DNA of 64,000 bases, taken from the NCBI GenBank assembly GCA_963698085.1, contig OY969122.1:2108001-2172000 (forward strand). Direction: 5' to 3'. Position 1 is the stretch's first letter, and every line of letters starts with the position of its first letter. The DNA comes from VRUE01 sp963698085. GTDB taxonomy: Bacteria; Actinomycetota; Thermoleophilia; Solirubrobacterales; 70-9. Positions 8,013 to 15,432 of this stretch are shown here, in pieces. The position numbers and the translations under genes were made by a program. The notes below the pieces were generated by a model. It was not told the origin of the DNA, did not search any database, and saw only the letters and a list, made by a program, of their open reading frames with translations.

Positions 8013-8306
8013 ATGGCTGATGAGAGCATTACCGATTCTGCTGCCCGTTGTCTCAATCCCTTCCTCGTTCAGGAGGCAAGAAATCAGGGCATCGTCCTCT
8101 CATTCTTGCTGGACGAGCATCCGGCGCAGCTGACGATTCCAGAGATCGCCCAAGCGCTCTACGCTCATCCCAGCGACTTCGAGGAAAACGACGCCGTCGA
8201 GCGGGCGATTCGCGATCTCGTTGGCGGCGGGCTCCTGCAATGTCACGGGCCCTTCGTCCTGCCGACCCGCGCTGCCCTCTACTTTGCCGGCCTGGAGATG
8301 GACTGA
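8013..8306 (+). CDS. Winged-helix-like small protein
   Basis: 97 residues. ATG 8013 is preceded by a full AAAGGAGG Shine-Dalgarno about 12 nt upstream, which fixes the start. The sequence LTIPEIAQALYAHPSDFEEN followed by AVERAIRDLVGGGLLQCHG has the helix spacing of a winged-helix DNA-binding domain. The stop TGA overlaps the ATG of the XRE gene by one base (TGATG), so the two are translationally coupled and may act together as regulators of island genes. Confidence 0.75.
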   Translation: MADESITDSAARCLNPFLVQEARNQGIVLSFLLDEHPAQLTIPEIAQALYAHPSDFEENDAVERAIRDLVGGGLLQCHGPFVLPTRAALYFAGLEMD

Positions 8307-8626
8307 TGGAGGTCGCGAGGCAGTTCGGCGAGAACCTGCGCCGACTCCGCAAACGGGCCGACATATCCCAGGAAGAGCTGGGCTTGCGCTGCTCGCTTCA
8401 TCGGACCGAGATCGGTCTGTTGGAGCGAGGGGCGCGGATCCCGCGCATCGACACCCTGATCAAGATCGCCAGCGGTCTCGGCATTCGGATCGACTGTGCG
8501 CTCCTCGATGGAATCGCTTGGACCCCCGGCATGAATGAGGCCGGCAGATTCAAAGTCGCAGCGCGCGGTTCAAGGGAACTTCGCCAGAGCGAAGGCGATG
8601 AGCGCCGTTGCGAAATGCCTTCGTAG
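8306..8626 (+). CDS. XRE-family helix-turn-helix regulator
   Basis: 106 residues. A classical XRE/Cro HTH spans residues 6-62: FGENLRRLRKRADISQEELG, HRTEIGLLERG and IPRIDTLIKIASGLGI. A small C-terminal extension ending GIAWTPG is usual for this group. The last 19 codons overlap the 3' end of the convergent frameshifted gene, and this tail (REL RQS EGDE) is probably not part of the conserved domain. Coupled to the preceding winged-helix gene. Confidence 0.85.
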   Translation: MEVARQFGENLRRLRKRADISQEELGLRCSLHRTEIGLLERGARIPRIDTLIKIASGLGIRIDCALLDGIAWTPGMNEAGRFKVAARGSRELRQSEGDERRCEMPS

Positions 8627-9336
8627 TTGCGCGTCGGCGGCCGCCGAAAGGCCCGCGTGGGAGCCAGCGCGACCCGCGAAACGAGCGAAGGCCTTGATCA
8701 GCTCGGCGGCGTCCTCCTCAAGAATGCCCTTGCTTTGCAGCCAAGCGCGGGCATTGCCGCCTTTCTTGGCGATCGGGGCGCTATGCGCTTTCGCGAGGGC
8801 ATCGAACGAGCTTCGAACTTTGCGTTCGCCGCCTCCCAGTCTTCTCGGTCAAACGCCCTCGTAGCCTGGGCGTAGTGATTCGCCGCAACGGAGAGCGCCG
8901 GTCTGGATTCAAAGAGGTCCTCGACATACTGCGCCAACCGGTCGGCGGGTTGGTCGGCGGGCCTAACTGCCGAGACATCTCCTTCGAATACAGCAAAGCC
9001 GTCGTCAGTGAGAACGCGGTGTAGCTCGTCAACGTCAACGTAGTCGTGGGCCATCAGCCGCGTAGCTAGCTCGGCGACTACCTGGCGCAACTTGTCCTCA
9101 TCGGGCGGGAGGGCCGGCGAGTCAGCGGTCGCCTTTCTGCCGACCTGGAGAGAACGCAGGCCCCCTAGAACCCTCTCTAGCTTGTTGCCTTCGCTGAGAT
9201 AGTCAGACGCACCGGCGCCCTCCCAAATGAGTTCCACAACCGAGTGGCTTGGTCCCTCGCCGCCCTCAAATGGCTGAGAGAGAAGGGCAATCGTTCGATT
9301 AGACAGCATCAGTGCCAATCCTTTCGCATCGATCAA
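8570..9336 (-). pseudogene. Frameshifted hypothetical gene, possibly abortive-infection-like
   Basis: From ATG 9336 the frame reads well to about NAKFEAR near 8,815 and then turns into low-complexity basic residues. In the next frame, from about 8,805, a good protein resumes (DALAKAHSAPIAKKGGNARA) and continues to TGA at 8,570, ending in HFATALIAFALAKFP. The total length is one base short of a whole number of codons, so one base is missing near 8,800-8,820. The C-terminal RAGSHAGLSAAADAQLRRH segment recalls the C-terminal domain of some abortive infection proteins, a weak resemblance. It is either a decayed island gene or a sequencing error. Confidence 0.6.
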
Positions 9337-9428
9337 GCGAAGACGCTTGCTTCCCCCATTGCTGTCCCCACGGCCGGTAGAAAGTGCTCATTTGCGGGAC
9401 TCTTGCGCCCATCGATGCCAGAATGATG

Positions 9429-9459
9429 CGAGGACGCCAAGTTCGCGCTGGGCTTCTAG
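9429..9459 (+). repeat. Direct repeat copy B, internal degenerate att copy
   Basis: The segment CGAGGACGCCAAGTTCGC matches the DUF59 3' end, followed by GCG CTG GGC TTC TAG, which is synonymous with copies A and C. Just before it, two bases are missing relative to the others (ATGATG-CGAGGAC). It probably marks the boundary of two successive insertions at the same target. Confidence 0.7.
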
Positions 9460-9518
9460 AGAGGGCGCGAAAGGCGCAGTGAGCAGGAGTGAGAGTTGCT
9501 TCTAGTTCGCGCGGGGAC

Positions 9519-10367
9519 TTATCGATTTTCTCCTTGGAGAAGCACCCAATCAGGGCCGATATAGAAGTCGCCGAATCGGTAAAGCTGGATGGCTGGCTTT
9601 CCGCTATTGCGAGTGCCGCCCGATTCGATTCCGAAGTTGGACGGCTGTGATCCGTCAACTGCGGGGGTGGATTCGGCGAACGTGTTCACGGCAGCGTGCC
9701 TGCGAAACTCCTTGACATCGGGACTTAGGCTCGACGTAATCCCCGAAACGTTACTTCCGAAAGATGGAATATCGAGCCCGTCAGGTACGCCGCAGAGGCT
9801 GCTAATCCCCCAAACGGTCGTCTTGTAAAAGCTAGGCCTACCGCCGTAGATTCCCTCGTAGAGCAGCGTTGGGGCCGACGCACCAACCGAATAATCGAAA
9901 GCAACAGGGCCATCAGGGATGATGTCGGCCAAGCGGTCCCGATTCAGCTCGATTCCAGTATCGGTCCCCGCCAGCGTAAACGTCGGATGGAAGCTTCTGT
10001 CGCAGGCCGTGACAGCGTACAGTTCAACTCTTCCGTTGCGGCTTATCGTCTGTACCCAAAAGCCGCGACCTTTAAATCCGTTCTCGCGATAGCCGTGTCG
10101 AGTCCGTGAGGCAAAAGGAAGGCCCAGGCGATCTTCGAAGTAACGCAAGTCAAATCCAGCGCGCAGAGACGTAAGCTTGTCGTACTCCGCGCCTCGCCAA
10201 AACCACGTGGCGCTGATGCGATCAATCACAAAGATCCCAGCGCTGACAAACACCAGCACAGCGCCCAGTACCGCTGCGCCCTCAACAAGCACTCGCAAGG
10301 CCCGCGGCCCCCGGTTTCGTATCCAGCGGCGCGCGCGTGGTGCGCTCAGGAGGTCGCGTAGCCGCAT
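9519..10367 (-). CDS. Membrane-anchored extracytoplasmic protein, unknown family
   Basis: 282 residues. A basic N-terminus (RRWIRNRGPRALR) is followed by one hydrophobic helix at about residues 26-49 (VEGAAVLGAVLVFVSAGIFV), then an extracytoplasmic domain with WFWRGAEYDKLTSLRAGFDL and a later Cys pair. This is a type II anchor topology. Codon use is visibly less GC-rich than the flanking chromosome, consistent with transfer. The layout resembles ETEC_3214-type proteins, but this is only an impression. It is the only gene between repeat copies B and C. Confidence 0.65.
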   Translation of the reverse strand: MRLRDLLSAPRARRWIRNRGPRALRVLVEGAAVLGAVLVFVSAGIFVIDRISATWFWRGAEYDKLTSLRAGFDLRYFEDRLGLPFASRTRHGYRENGFKGRGFWVQTISRNGRVELYAVTACDRSFHPTFTLAGTDTGIELNRDRLADIIPDGPVAFDYSVGASAPTLLYEGIYGGRPSFYKTTVWGISSLCGVPDGLDIPSFGSNVSGITSSLSPDVKEFRRHAAVNTFAESTPAVDGSQPSNFGIESGGTRNSGKPAIQLYRFGDFYIGPDWVLLQGENR

Positions 10368-10493
10368 GTCTCAATCGTTCCACGCACAACCGACATCAAA
10401 AGCGACCCCCGGGTGCGTCACTCGGTCGTCCCCACCTCCGTCCCCACGGATTTCAGAAGTCCCCGGTTTGCAGGGATGTTGCTATCTGTCTTG

Positions 10494-10538
10494 CCGGAGA
10501 TGATGACCGAGGACGCCAAGTTCGCGCTTGGTTTTTAG
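10494..10538 (+). repeat. Direct repeat copy C, right attachment-site candidate (attR)
   Basis: Bases 10,494-10,525 are identical to 5,620-5,651. The remainder, GCG CTT GGT TTT TAG, encodes the same residues as the live gene end with different codons. No DUF59 coding sequence precedes it, so it is a displaced 3' end. It is likely the original chromosomal end of the DUF59 gene, as it adjoins the chromosomal FxsA gene. Confidence 0.75.
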
Positions 10539-10592
10539 CTCGGCATTCGGGTCCACGCGGCTCTCGTTACCAGGCGAGAACCTAACTCCGGT

Positions 10593-11099
10593 CTAGCCCT
10601 CGGAGTCCCCTCGCGACCTAGGTGGCAGCTGAAGATCATCGGGGTCGATCTCTTCGGCGGTGCCGTCGAAGTCGTAGCTGCGGCCGGCTGGATCGGGCGG
10701 CCGGGACGCGCCGCGGACGCCGCCCATGCCCACCACGACGAAGCGGCGGGCGGCGTAGCCGCGCAGCAGGCGGCGGGCGATCGCCCGCGTTGGTGGGATC
10801 AGCAAGAACAGGCCGAAGATGTCGGTGATGAAGCCCGGGGTGAGGAGCAGCGTGCCGCCGACCGCGATCATCACGCCGTCGGCGACCTCACGGCCTGGGA
10901 AGCGACGATCGGCTAGAGCCTGGTTGAAGCGCTGCCAGGCGCCGCGGCCCTGGTGCCGCAGCAGTAGCGAACCCAGTACGGCGTCGGCCAACAACAGGGC
11001 GAGGGTCGGCAGCACTCCGATCAAACCGCCGATCTGGATGATCACGTACAGCTCGACGATCGGGACGACGATGAAGACGAGTACGAGCAGCAGGCCCAC
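10593..11099 (-). CDS. fxsA: FxsA family membrane protein
   Basis: 168 residues from a GTG start at 11099. Hydrophobic segments LLLVLVFIVVPIVELYVII, LIGVLPTLALLLADAVLGSL and ADGVMIAVGGTLLLTPGFIT with the glycine-rich LLTPGFITDIFGLFLLIPP stretch are the FxsA signature. FxsA of E. coli relieves F-plasmid exclusion of phage T7; its native role is unclear. The C-terminus is acidic and cytoplasmic. It begins 3 bp after the stop of the acyltransferase gene, so the two form an operon. Confidence 0.85.
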   Translation of the reverse strand: MGLLLVLVFIVVPIVELYVIIQIGGLIGVLPTLALLLADAVLGSLLLRHQGRGAWQRFNQALADRRFPGREVADGVMIAVGGTLLLTPGFITDIFGLFLLIPPTRAIARRLLRGYAARRFVVVGMGGVRGASRPPDPAGRSYDFDGTAEEIDPDDLQLPPRSRGDSEG

Positions 11100-11102
11100 G
11101 GC

Positions 11103-12518
11103 TCAGGCCGGCGCGCGAGCTGCTTCGGCGGCCTGCTCGAGCTCCTGCAGCGACTCGTCGATGCCGGCGGCGATAAGTTCGACGTCCTCCATCGAGTCGT
11201 AGTCGGCGAGCAGGCCGAAGCAGACGCGGCCGTTGTAGCTCATGATCGCCACCGCCAGGGCGTGGTTCTGCGGCAGGAAGGCGACCGGGAAGACCTCTTG
11301 CAGCTCGCGGCCGAGCACGTAGAGCGGCATCTGCGGGCCGGGCACGTTGGTGACGATCATGTTGAAGAGCCGAGTCGAGAAGTTGATCCGCGCCGCCTGC
11401 GCGAGCAGGGTCGGCGGGGCGAAGTCGTTGAAGCGGGAGATCACTTCGGCGCCGAGTGCCTGCTTGGAGCGCTTCAGACCCTCCATCTGCTCGCTGACCA
11501 CGCGCAGCCGCCGTGCCGGGTCCTCGACGTAGACCGGCAACGGCCCGCGCATCGCCGCCAGTTTGTTGCCCAGCTCACCGCGCTCATCGGCGGTCCGGAT
11601 CGAGACCGGCACCAGGGCGCGCAGCTCGAGCCCCTCGGTGCGGATGCCGCGCCTGTCCAGCCATTTGCGCAGAGCGCCGGTGACAACCGCGAGCACGACG
11701 TCGTTGACCGTCCCGCCCAGGGCGTCCTTGATCTTTTTGAAGGTCGCCAGCTCCGAGCGGGTCCAGGTGAAGCGACGGTGCGGGCCGATTTCCCGGTTCA
11801 GCGGCACGTCGGGGGCGGGGTCGGCGAACGCGCCCGCGACCTCGCCGACGGCCTCCAGCGCCTCGACTGCACGCCGTGCCGCCGACTCCGGATGGCGCAC
11901 GACATCGGCGGCCCGCTCGGCGAGCTTGAGTGGGGCGGTGGCCAGCTCGGTTGCGCCGCGCGCGATCAGGTCGGTCGTGCTCGGCATGGCCTGCGGCTGC
12001 CAGCCGTCCTCGACCGGGGCGGGCTCGGGGATCGGCTCGAGGTCGAAGAGCACGGTCCCGATGTCGACGCCGGCGATCCCATCGACCGCGGCATGGTGCG
12101 TCTTGGTCAGCAGGGCGAAGCGGTCGCGCTCCAGTCCCTGTACCAGCCACATCTCCCAGAGCGGCTTTGAGCGGTCGAGCTGCTGCGAGAAGACGCGCGC
12201 GGCAAGCCGCTTCAGCTGCGCCTCGCCGCCTGGCTCGGGCAGAGCCGTGTGGCGGATGTGGTAGCTGAGGTTGAAGTTGACGTCGTCGGCCCAGAGCGGC
12301 CGTCCGGCCTCCAGCGGCGGCACGACGAGGCGCTGGCGGAAGCGCGGCACCTGGTCCAGCTTCCCCCGCACGTGCTCGACCAGATCGACGTAGCGGGGCG
12401 GTGGCCCCTCGAAGATCAGGATGCCGCCGATGTGCATGTGGCTGGAGGAGGTCTCGTTGGTCAGGAACGAGGCGTCGGTCGAGCTGAGGCGCTCGAGGTG
12501 GTCTCCGGCGGTTCTCAT
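11103..12518 (-). CDS. Wax ester synthase / diacylglycerol O-acyltransferase (WS/DGAT)
   Basis: 471 residues, the normal length for bacterial WS/DGAT enzymes, which make triacylglycerol or wax esters from acyl-CoA. The N-terminus LSSTDASFLTNETSSSHMHI matches the family, and the catalytic motif HHAAVDG lies near residue 141 (TKTHHAAVDGIAG). The C-terminal condensation-like domain contains NDVVLAVVTGALR and the late motif IVTNVPGPQMPLY. Storage lipid synthesis is common in actinobacteria. It is divergent from ispH with about 80 bp between starts. Confidence 0.92.
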   Translation of the reverse strand: MRTAGDHLERLSSTDASFLTNETSSSHMHIGGILIFEGPPPRYVDLVEHVRGKLDQVPRFRQRLVVPPLEAGRPLWADDVNFNLSYHIRHTALPEPGGEAQLKRLAARVFSQQLDRSKPLWEMWLVQGLERDRFALLTKTHHAAVDGIAGVDIGTVLFDLEPIPEPAPVEDGWQPQAMPSTTDLIARGATELATAPLKLAERAADVVRHPESAARRAVEALEAVGEVAGAFADPAPDVPLNREIGPHRRFTWTRSELATFKKIKDALGGTVNDVVLAVVTGALRKWLDRRGIRTEGLELRALVPVSIRTADERGELGNKLAAMRGPLPVYVEDPARRLRVVSEQMEGLKRSKQALGAEVISRFNDFAPPTLLAQAARINFSTRLFNMIVTNVPGPQMPLYVLGRELQEVFPVAFLPQNHALAVAIMSYNGRVCFGLLADYDSMEDVELIAAGIDESLQELEQAAEAARAPA

Positions 12519-12598
12519 CCTGCAAGGCTAGCTGCGACGCCGCTTTGGCCCAAGCTCGGCCGGGTGGGTCGCAACGTCGCCACCGGTACCCTGGGGCC

Positions 12599-13567
12599 AT
12601 GCCAGATACCGCATCCGTGGCGCCGAAGCGCGTCCTGCTCGCCGCCCCGCGTGGCTACTGCGCCGGCGTCGACCGCGCCGTGCAGACGGTCGAGCAGGCA
12701 CTCGAGCATTACGGCGCCCCCGTCTACGTGCGCAAAGAGATCGTCCACAACAAGCACGTGGTCGAGGAGCTCTCTAAGCGCGGCGCGATCTTCGTCGAGG
12801 AGGAGACCGAGGTTCCCGAGGGGGAGATGGTCGTCTTCTCCGCCCATGGCGTCGCTCCGGCCGTGCACGAGAACGCCGCAGCGCGCCAGCTGCGCACGAT
12901 CGACGCCACCTGCCCGCTGGTCACCAAGGTCCATGTCTCGGCACGGCGCTTCGCCGCCGATGGCTACACGATCGTGATGATCGGCCACGAGGGCCACGAG
13001 GAGGTGGAAGGGACGACCGGCGAGGCTCCGGACAGCATCGTCCTGATCGAAACGGCGGACGAGGTCGAGAGCCTCGAGGTGCCGGACCCGACCAAAGTCG
13101 CCTTCATCACCCAGACGACTCTCTCGGTCGACGAGACGGCGGAGGTGATTGCCGCGCTGCGCGCCAAGTTCCCCGGCATCGTCAGCTCCAAGTCCGATGA
13201 CATCTGTTACGCGACGACCAACCGCCAGATCGCCGTCAAGCAACTGGCGCGTGAGTGCGAGCTCGTCCTCGTGATCGGCTCGACCAACTCCTCTAATTCC
13301 AACCGCTTGGTTGAGGTGGCGCGCGAACACGGCGCTGCCTCACACCTGATCGACAATCACACCCAGGTTCAGGAGGAGTGGCTAGAGGGGGTGGAGACGG
13401 TCGGCATCACCTCTGGCGCCAGCGCCCCCGAGGAGCTGGTCGAGAGCCTGGTCGAGTTTTTCCGCGAGCGCGGCGCGGCCGATGTCTCCGAGCTGCGCAC
13501 CGTCCACGAGGACGTGCGCTTCATGCTGCCTAAGACGATCCGCGAGGTAACCGGCGCGAGCGCTTAA
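12599..13567 (+). CDS. ispH: 4-hydroxy-3-methylbut-2-enyl diphosphate reductase
   Basis: 322 residues. IspH performs the last step of the non-mevalonate isoprenoid pathway, reducing HMBPP to IPP and DMAPP with an Fe-S cluster. The three cluster cysteines are visible: PRGYCAGVDRAV (residue 21), DATCPLVTKVH (about 105) and DDICYATTNRQ (about 203). The substrate-binding GHEGHEEVEGTTGE and the SxN motif (GSTNSSNSNRL) are also present. I start at MPDTASVAP, since the family begins shortly before the KRVLLAAPRG strand. A strong terminator follows. Confidence 0.95.
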   Translation: MPDTASVAPKRVLLAAPRGYCAGVDRAVQTVEQALEHYGAPVYVRKEIVHNKHVVEELSKRGAIFVEEETEVPEGEMVVFSAHGVAPAVHENAAARQLRTIDATCPLVTKVHVSARRFAADGYTIVMIGHEGHEEVEGTTGEAPDSIVLIETADEVESLEVPDPTKVAFITQTTLSVDETAEVIAALRAKFPGIVSSKSDDICYATTNRQIAVKQLARECELVLVIGSTNSSNSNRLVEVAREHGAASHLIDNHTQVQEEWLEGVETVGITSGASAPEELVESLVEFFRERGAADVSELRTVHEDVRFMLPKTIREVTGASA

Positions 13568-13642
13568 GGCACGCCGACGATGGACGTGCGAGAATGTCTC
13601 CAGGTAGAGAGCTGTTGTTGATCTGTCAGCGACCTCTAGAGA

Positions 13643-13666
13643 AAAGGCCCGCCTCCGCGGGCCTTT
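13643..13666 (+). terminator. Rho-independent-like terminator of ispH
   Basis: A perfect 10-bp stem AAAGGCCCGC / GCGGGCCTTT with a CTCC loop, 75 bp after the ispH stop. A second hairpin, AAGTAGC-TCTCTC-GCTACTT, follows at 13,672-13,691. The pair separates ispH from the convergent thioredoxin-fold gene. Confidence 0.85.
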
Positions 13667-13671
13667 CTCGT

Positions 13672-13691
13672 AAGTAGCTCTCTCGCTACTT
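13672..13691. terminator. Second hairpin in tandem with the ispH terminator
   Basis: Seven-bp arms AAGTAGC and GCTACTT around TCTCTC. It lies between convergent genes and may terminate transcription from the opposite strand. The next 60 bases are A/T-rich with a small TGCAGA / TCTGCA hairpin and no gene. Confidence 0.5.
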
Positions 13692-13754
13692 GTTGTCTAC
13701 CATACTAAAGATTGCAGATATATTGTCTGCATCAAAGTTGCCACTCCTGAGGGC

Positions 13755-14576
13755 CTATGGCACGCCTGCGGCGAAGCTGATTGACCAGATGCGAAGGCCG
13801 GAGGAGGGGCGGAGCGTGAGCCGGTGGCCCTCGTGGCGGGCGTGCTCGGCGAGGGGGTAGAGCGCCGGGCCGCTGACATCCATGGGCTGCGCTGCGACCC
13901 CGTCGATCTCGACCGCAATCTCGCCCGTTCCCTCGACCGTGACGTGGGCGCCGCCCGCCTCGTAGTCGATCTCCAGCACGTCGCCGTCCTCGCCGACCGT
14001 CCAGGGCCGCTCCCAGGAGCCGCCGGGGAAGAGCTCGGGAGTGGGGGGCATGACTTTGGCGCCCGGCCCGTCTGTTGGCCGCAGTGCTCCCATCGGCTCC
14101 GGCAGCGTGCGCAGGACGTCCTGGTCGCGTAGCTCGTCCTGGATCGCTTCCTCGGTCGCCTGGTATTCGCCCTCGCCGAAGTGGAACCTAGCGAGCGCAC
14201 CGCCCAGTTTCCAGAGGAAGAGGCTGGGCCAGCCGGTGCAGCCATAGGAGTGCCAGAGACGGCGATCGGCGTCGATCGCGACCGGGAACTCGATTCCGAG
14301 GCGGGCCAACCCCGCTGCAACCGCATCGCGGTCTGCCCCGAAGGGGAAGCGCGGCGCCTGCACACCGATCGTGATCAGGCCGTGAGGCTCGTAGCGCCGC
14401 GCCCACTCAGAGACGTACGGCAGCGTGCGCACGCTGTTGAGCTGTGCAAAGTCGAAGAAATGAACCAAGGCGGGCCCGGCCGCGGTTGCAATCGGCATCG
14501 AGCGCGGCGCCTCGCCAACCCACTCGATCCCCTCGGGCAGGTCGGGGGCGGCGATGTCATCCCGTTCGGGTCGCAT
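13755..14576 (-). CDS. Thioredoxin-fold protein lacking the CXXC site (DipZ C-terminal-like)
   Basis: 273 residues from ATG 14576. The thioredoxin domain covers about residues 30-150: VHFFDFAQLNSVRTLPYVSE, then LITIGVQAPRFPF, then RRLWHSYGCTGWPSLFLW, where the Trp-Pro is the cis-proline region. In DipZ/NHLRC2-type domains the position of AQLNSV would be a CxxC; here no cysteine is left, so redox catalysis is unlikely. The C-terminal part (about 190-273) is a beta-rich domain as in DipZ C-terminal regions. There is no signal peptide. A structural or binding role is the likely inference. Confidence 0.75.
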   Translation of the reverse strand: MRPERDDIAAPDLPEGIEWVGEAPRSMPIATAAGPALVHFFDFAQLNSVRTLPYVSEWARRYEPHGLITIGVQAPRFPFGADRDAVAAGLARLGIEFPVAIDADRRLWHSYGCTGWPSLFLWKLGGALARFHFGEGEYQATEEAIQDELRDQDVLRTLPEPMGALRPTDGPGAKVMPPTPELFPGGSWERPWTVGEDGDVLEIDYEAGGAHVTVEGTGEIAVEIDGVAAQPMDVSGPALYPLAEHARHEGHRLTLRPSSGLRIWSISFAAGVP

Positions 14577-14602
14577 AGCGGCGCCGGAAGTTACCCGCAA
14601 GG

Positions 14603-14656
14603 GGGACGTGCCGGTGGAGAGAGGTCCATATGGACCTCTCTCCACCGGCACGTCCC
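14603..14656. repeat. Dispersed palindrome family, copy 1 (54 nt, perfect)
   Basis: Two 27-bp arms are exact reverse complements with no loop, centred on CCATATGG. The outer part is GGGACGTGCCGGTG and the inner part GAGGTCCAT. A second copy at 33,118-33,167 shares the outer and inner parts but differs at three adjacent positions in each arm with matching compensatory changes. This copy lies between divergent genes. Confidence 0.85.
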
Positions 14657-14684
14657 TCGAGGACCGTGCGCTAGCTTTTCGGCG

Positions 14685-14921
14685 ATGGCCGAGTTTCTGA
14701 TTGCCGCGATCCCGTTGCTGGTGCTCGTCACCTCGCTGCTGCTTGGCCGCTATCCGGGCGCAGAAGTGGCGATGCGACTTGCCGAACGAATCGCCTCGCG
14801 GGCTCGCTCGCTCGTCACAGCGGCGAGTAATTGGCGCCGCCCGCGCCCGCCGGCCTCCTATGCCGCCCGGGGCGGCCTTCTCCTCGCCTGTGGCCTCTCC
14901 GGCCGGGCGCCACCGGCCTAG
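14685..14921 (+). CDS. Small membrane protein
   Basis: 78 residues. An N-terminal hydrophobic helix (EFLIAAIPLLVLVTSLLLG) is followed by a basic amphipathic tail and a Pro/Arg-rich end. It is upstream of and co-directional with the lipoprotein and membrane-protein genes, from which it is separated by 100 bp. There is no recognisable family. The coding call rests on the hydrophobic helix, codon bias and position. Confidence 0.5.
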   Translation: MAEFLIAAIPLLVLVTSLLLGRYPGAEVAMRLAERIASRARSLVTAASNWRRPRPPASYAARGGLLLACGLSGRAPPA

Positions 14922-15021
14922 CCGTCTCGCTAACGAATCGGCACGCCTCGAGTGTGCCCCTGCCCACGCGGGCCCTGTTGAGCGCTGGCGTGCGCCCTGC
15001 AATCGAGAAGGAGATGGCTTG

Positions 15022-15432
15022 ATGACCAACCCAACCAAAGCACACGCTGCCCTGCTTGCACTCGTCGTGAGCTTTGCTTTCACCGCCTGTGGAAGCAATG
15101 ACGACGACAAAACCAGCAGCACTACGACGGCCACCGCCGAGAAGGAATCTGCGAAAGACACCAAGCCGCCGGCCGTGCCGACGATCGTCGTTCGCAATGG
15201 CGAGCCGGTCGGTGGCGTCGAGGAGTTGGAGTACGACGCGGGGGACCAGATTCGCTTCCGCGTTAGTTCCAAACAGGCCGACGAGGTCCACGTCCACGGC
15301 TACGACGTAGAGGAGGAGATCCCGGCGGGAGGTTCGGCGACGCTCTCCTTCCCGGCCGACATCGAAGGGATCTTCGAGGTCGAGCTGCACGAGAGCGAGG
15401 TACAGATCGCCGAGCTGCGCATCAACCCGTGA
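15022..15432 (+). CDS. Lipoprotein with cupredoxin-like domain
   Basis: 136 residues. ATG 15022 follows an AGAAGGAG ribosome site. A lipoprotein signal peptide ends in the lipobox FTAC with the lipid-anchored Cys at residue 23, then a Thr/Lys-rich linker, then a beta-rich domain (PTIVVRNGEPVGGVEELEYD, FRVSSKQADEVHVHGYDVE). The HVHGYD segment and the closing ELHESEVQIAELRI recall cupredoxin-like extracellular domains, although a full copper-ligand set is not evident. Its stop overlaps the GTG start of the membrane protein gene (GTGA), so the two are coupled. Confidence 0.8.
   Translation: MTNPTKAHAALLALVVSFAFTACGSNDDDKTSSTTTATAEKESAKDTKPPAVPTIVVRNGEPVGGVEELEYDAGDQIRFRVSSKQADEVHVHGYDVEEEIPAGGSATLSFPADIEGIFEVELHESEVQIAELRINP

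Larger units (their letters stand above)
5620..10538. mobile_element. Integrated genomic island (remnant) in the DUF59 gene 3' end
   Basis: About 4.9 kb lies between two copies of a 32-bp core, with a third imperfect copy at 9,429-9,459 that may split it into two tandem insertions. The cargo is a relaxase remnant, a VapBC-like pair, three small HTH genes, a frameshifted gene and an orphan membrane-anchored protein; by eye, 9,500-10,450 is less GC-rich than the chromosome around it. No integrase or recombinase gene is visible, so the element is either decayed or mobilised in trans. Flanking genes (DUF59 and FxsA) are chromosomal in character. Confidence 0.7.
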
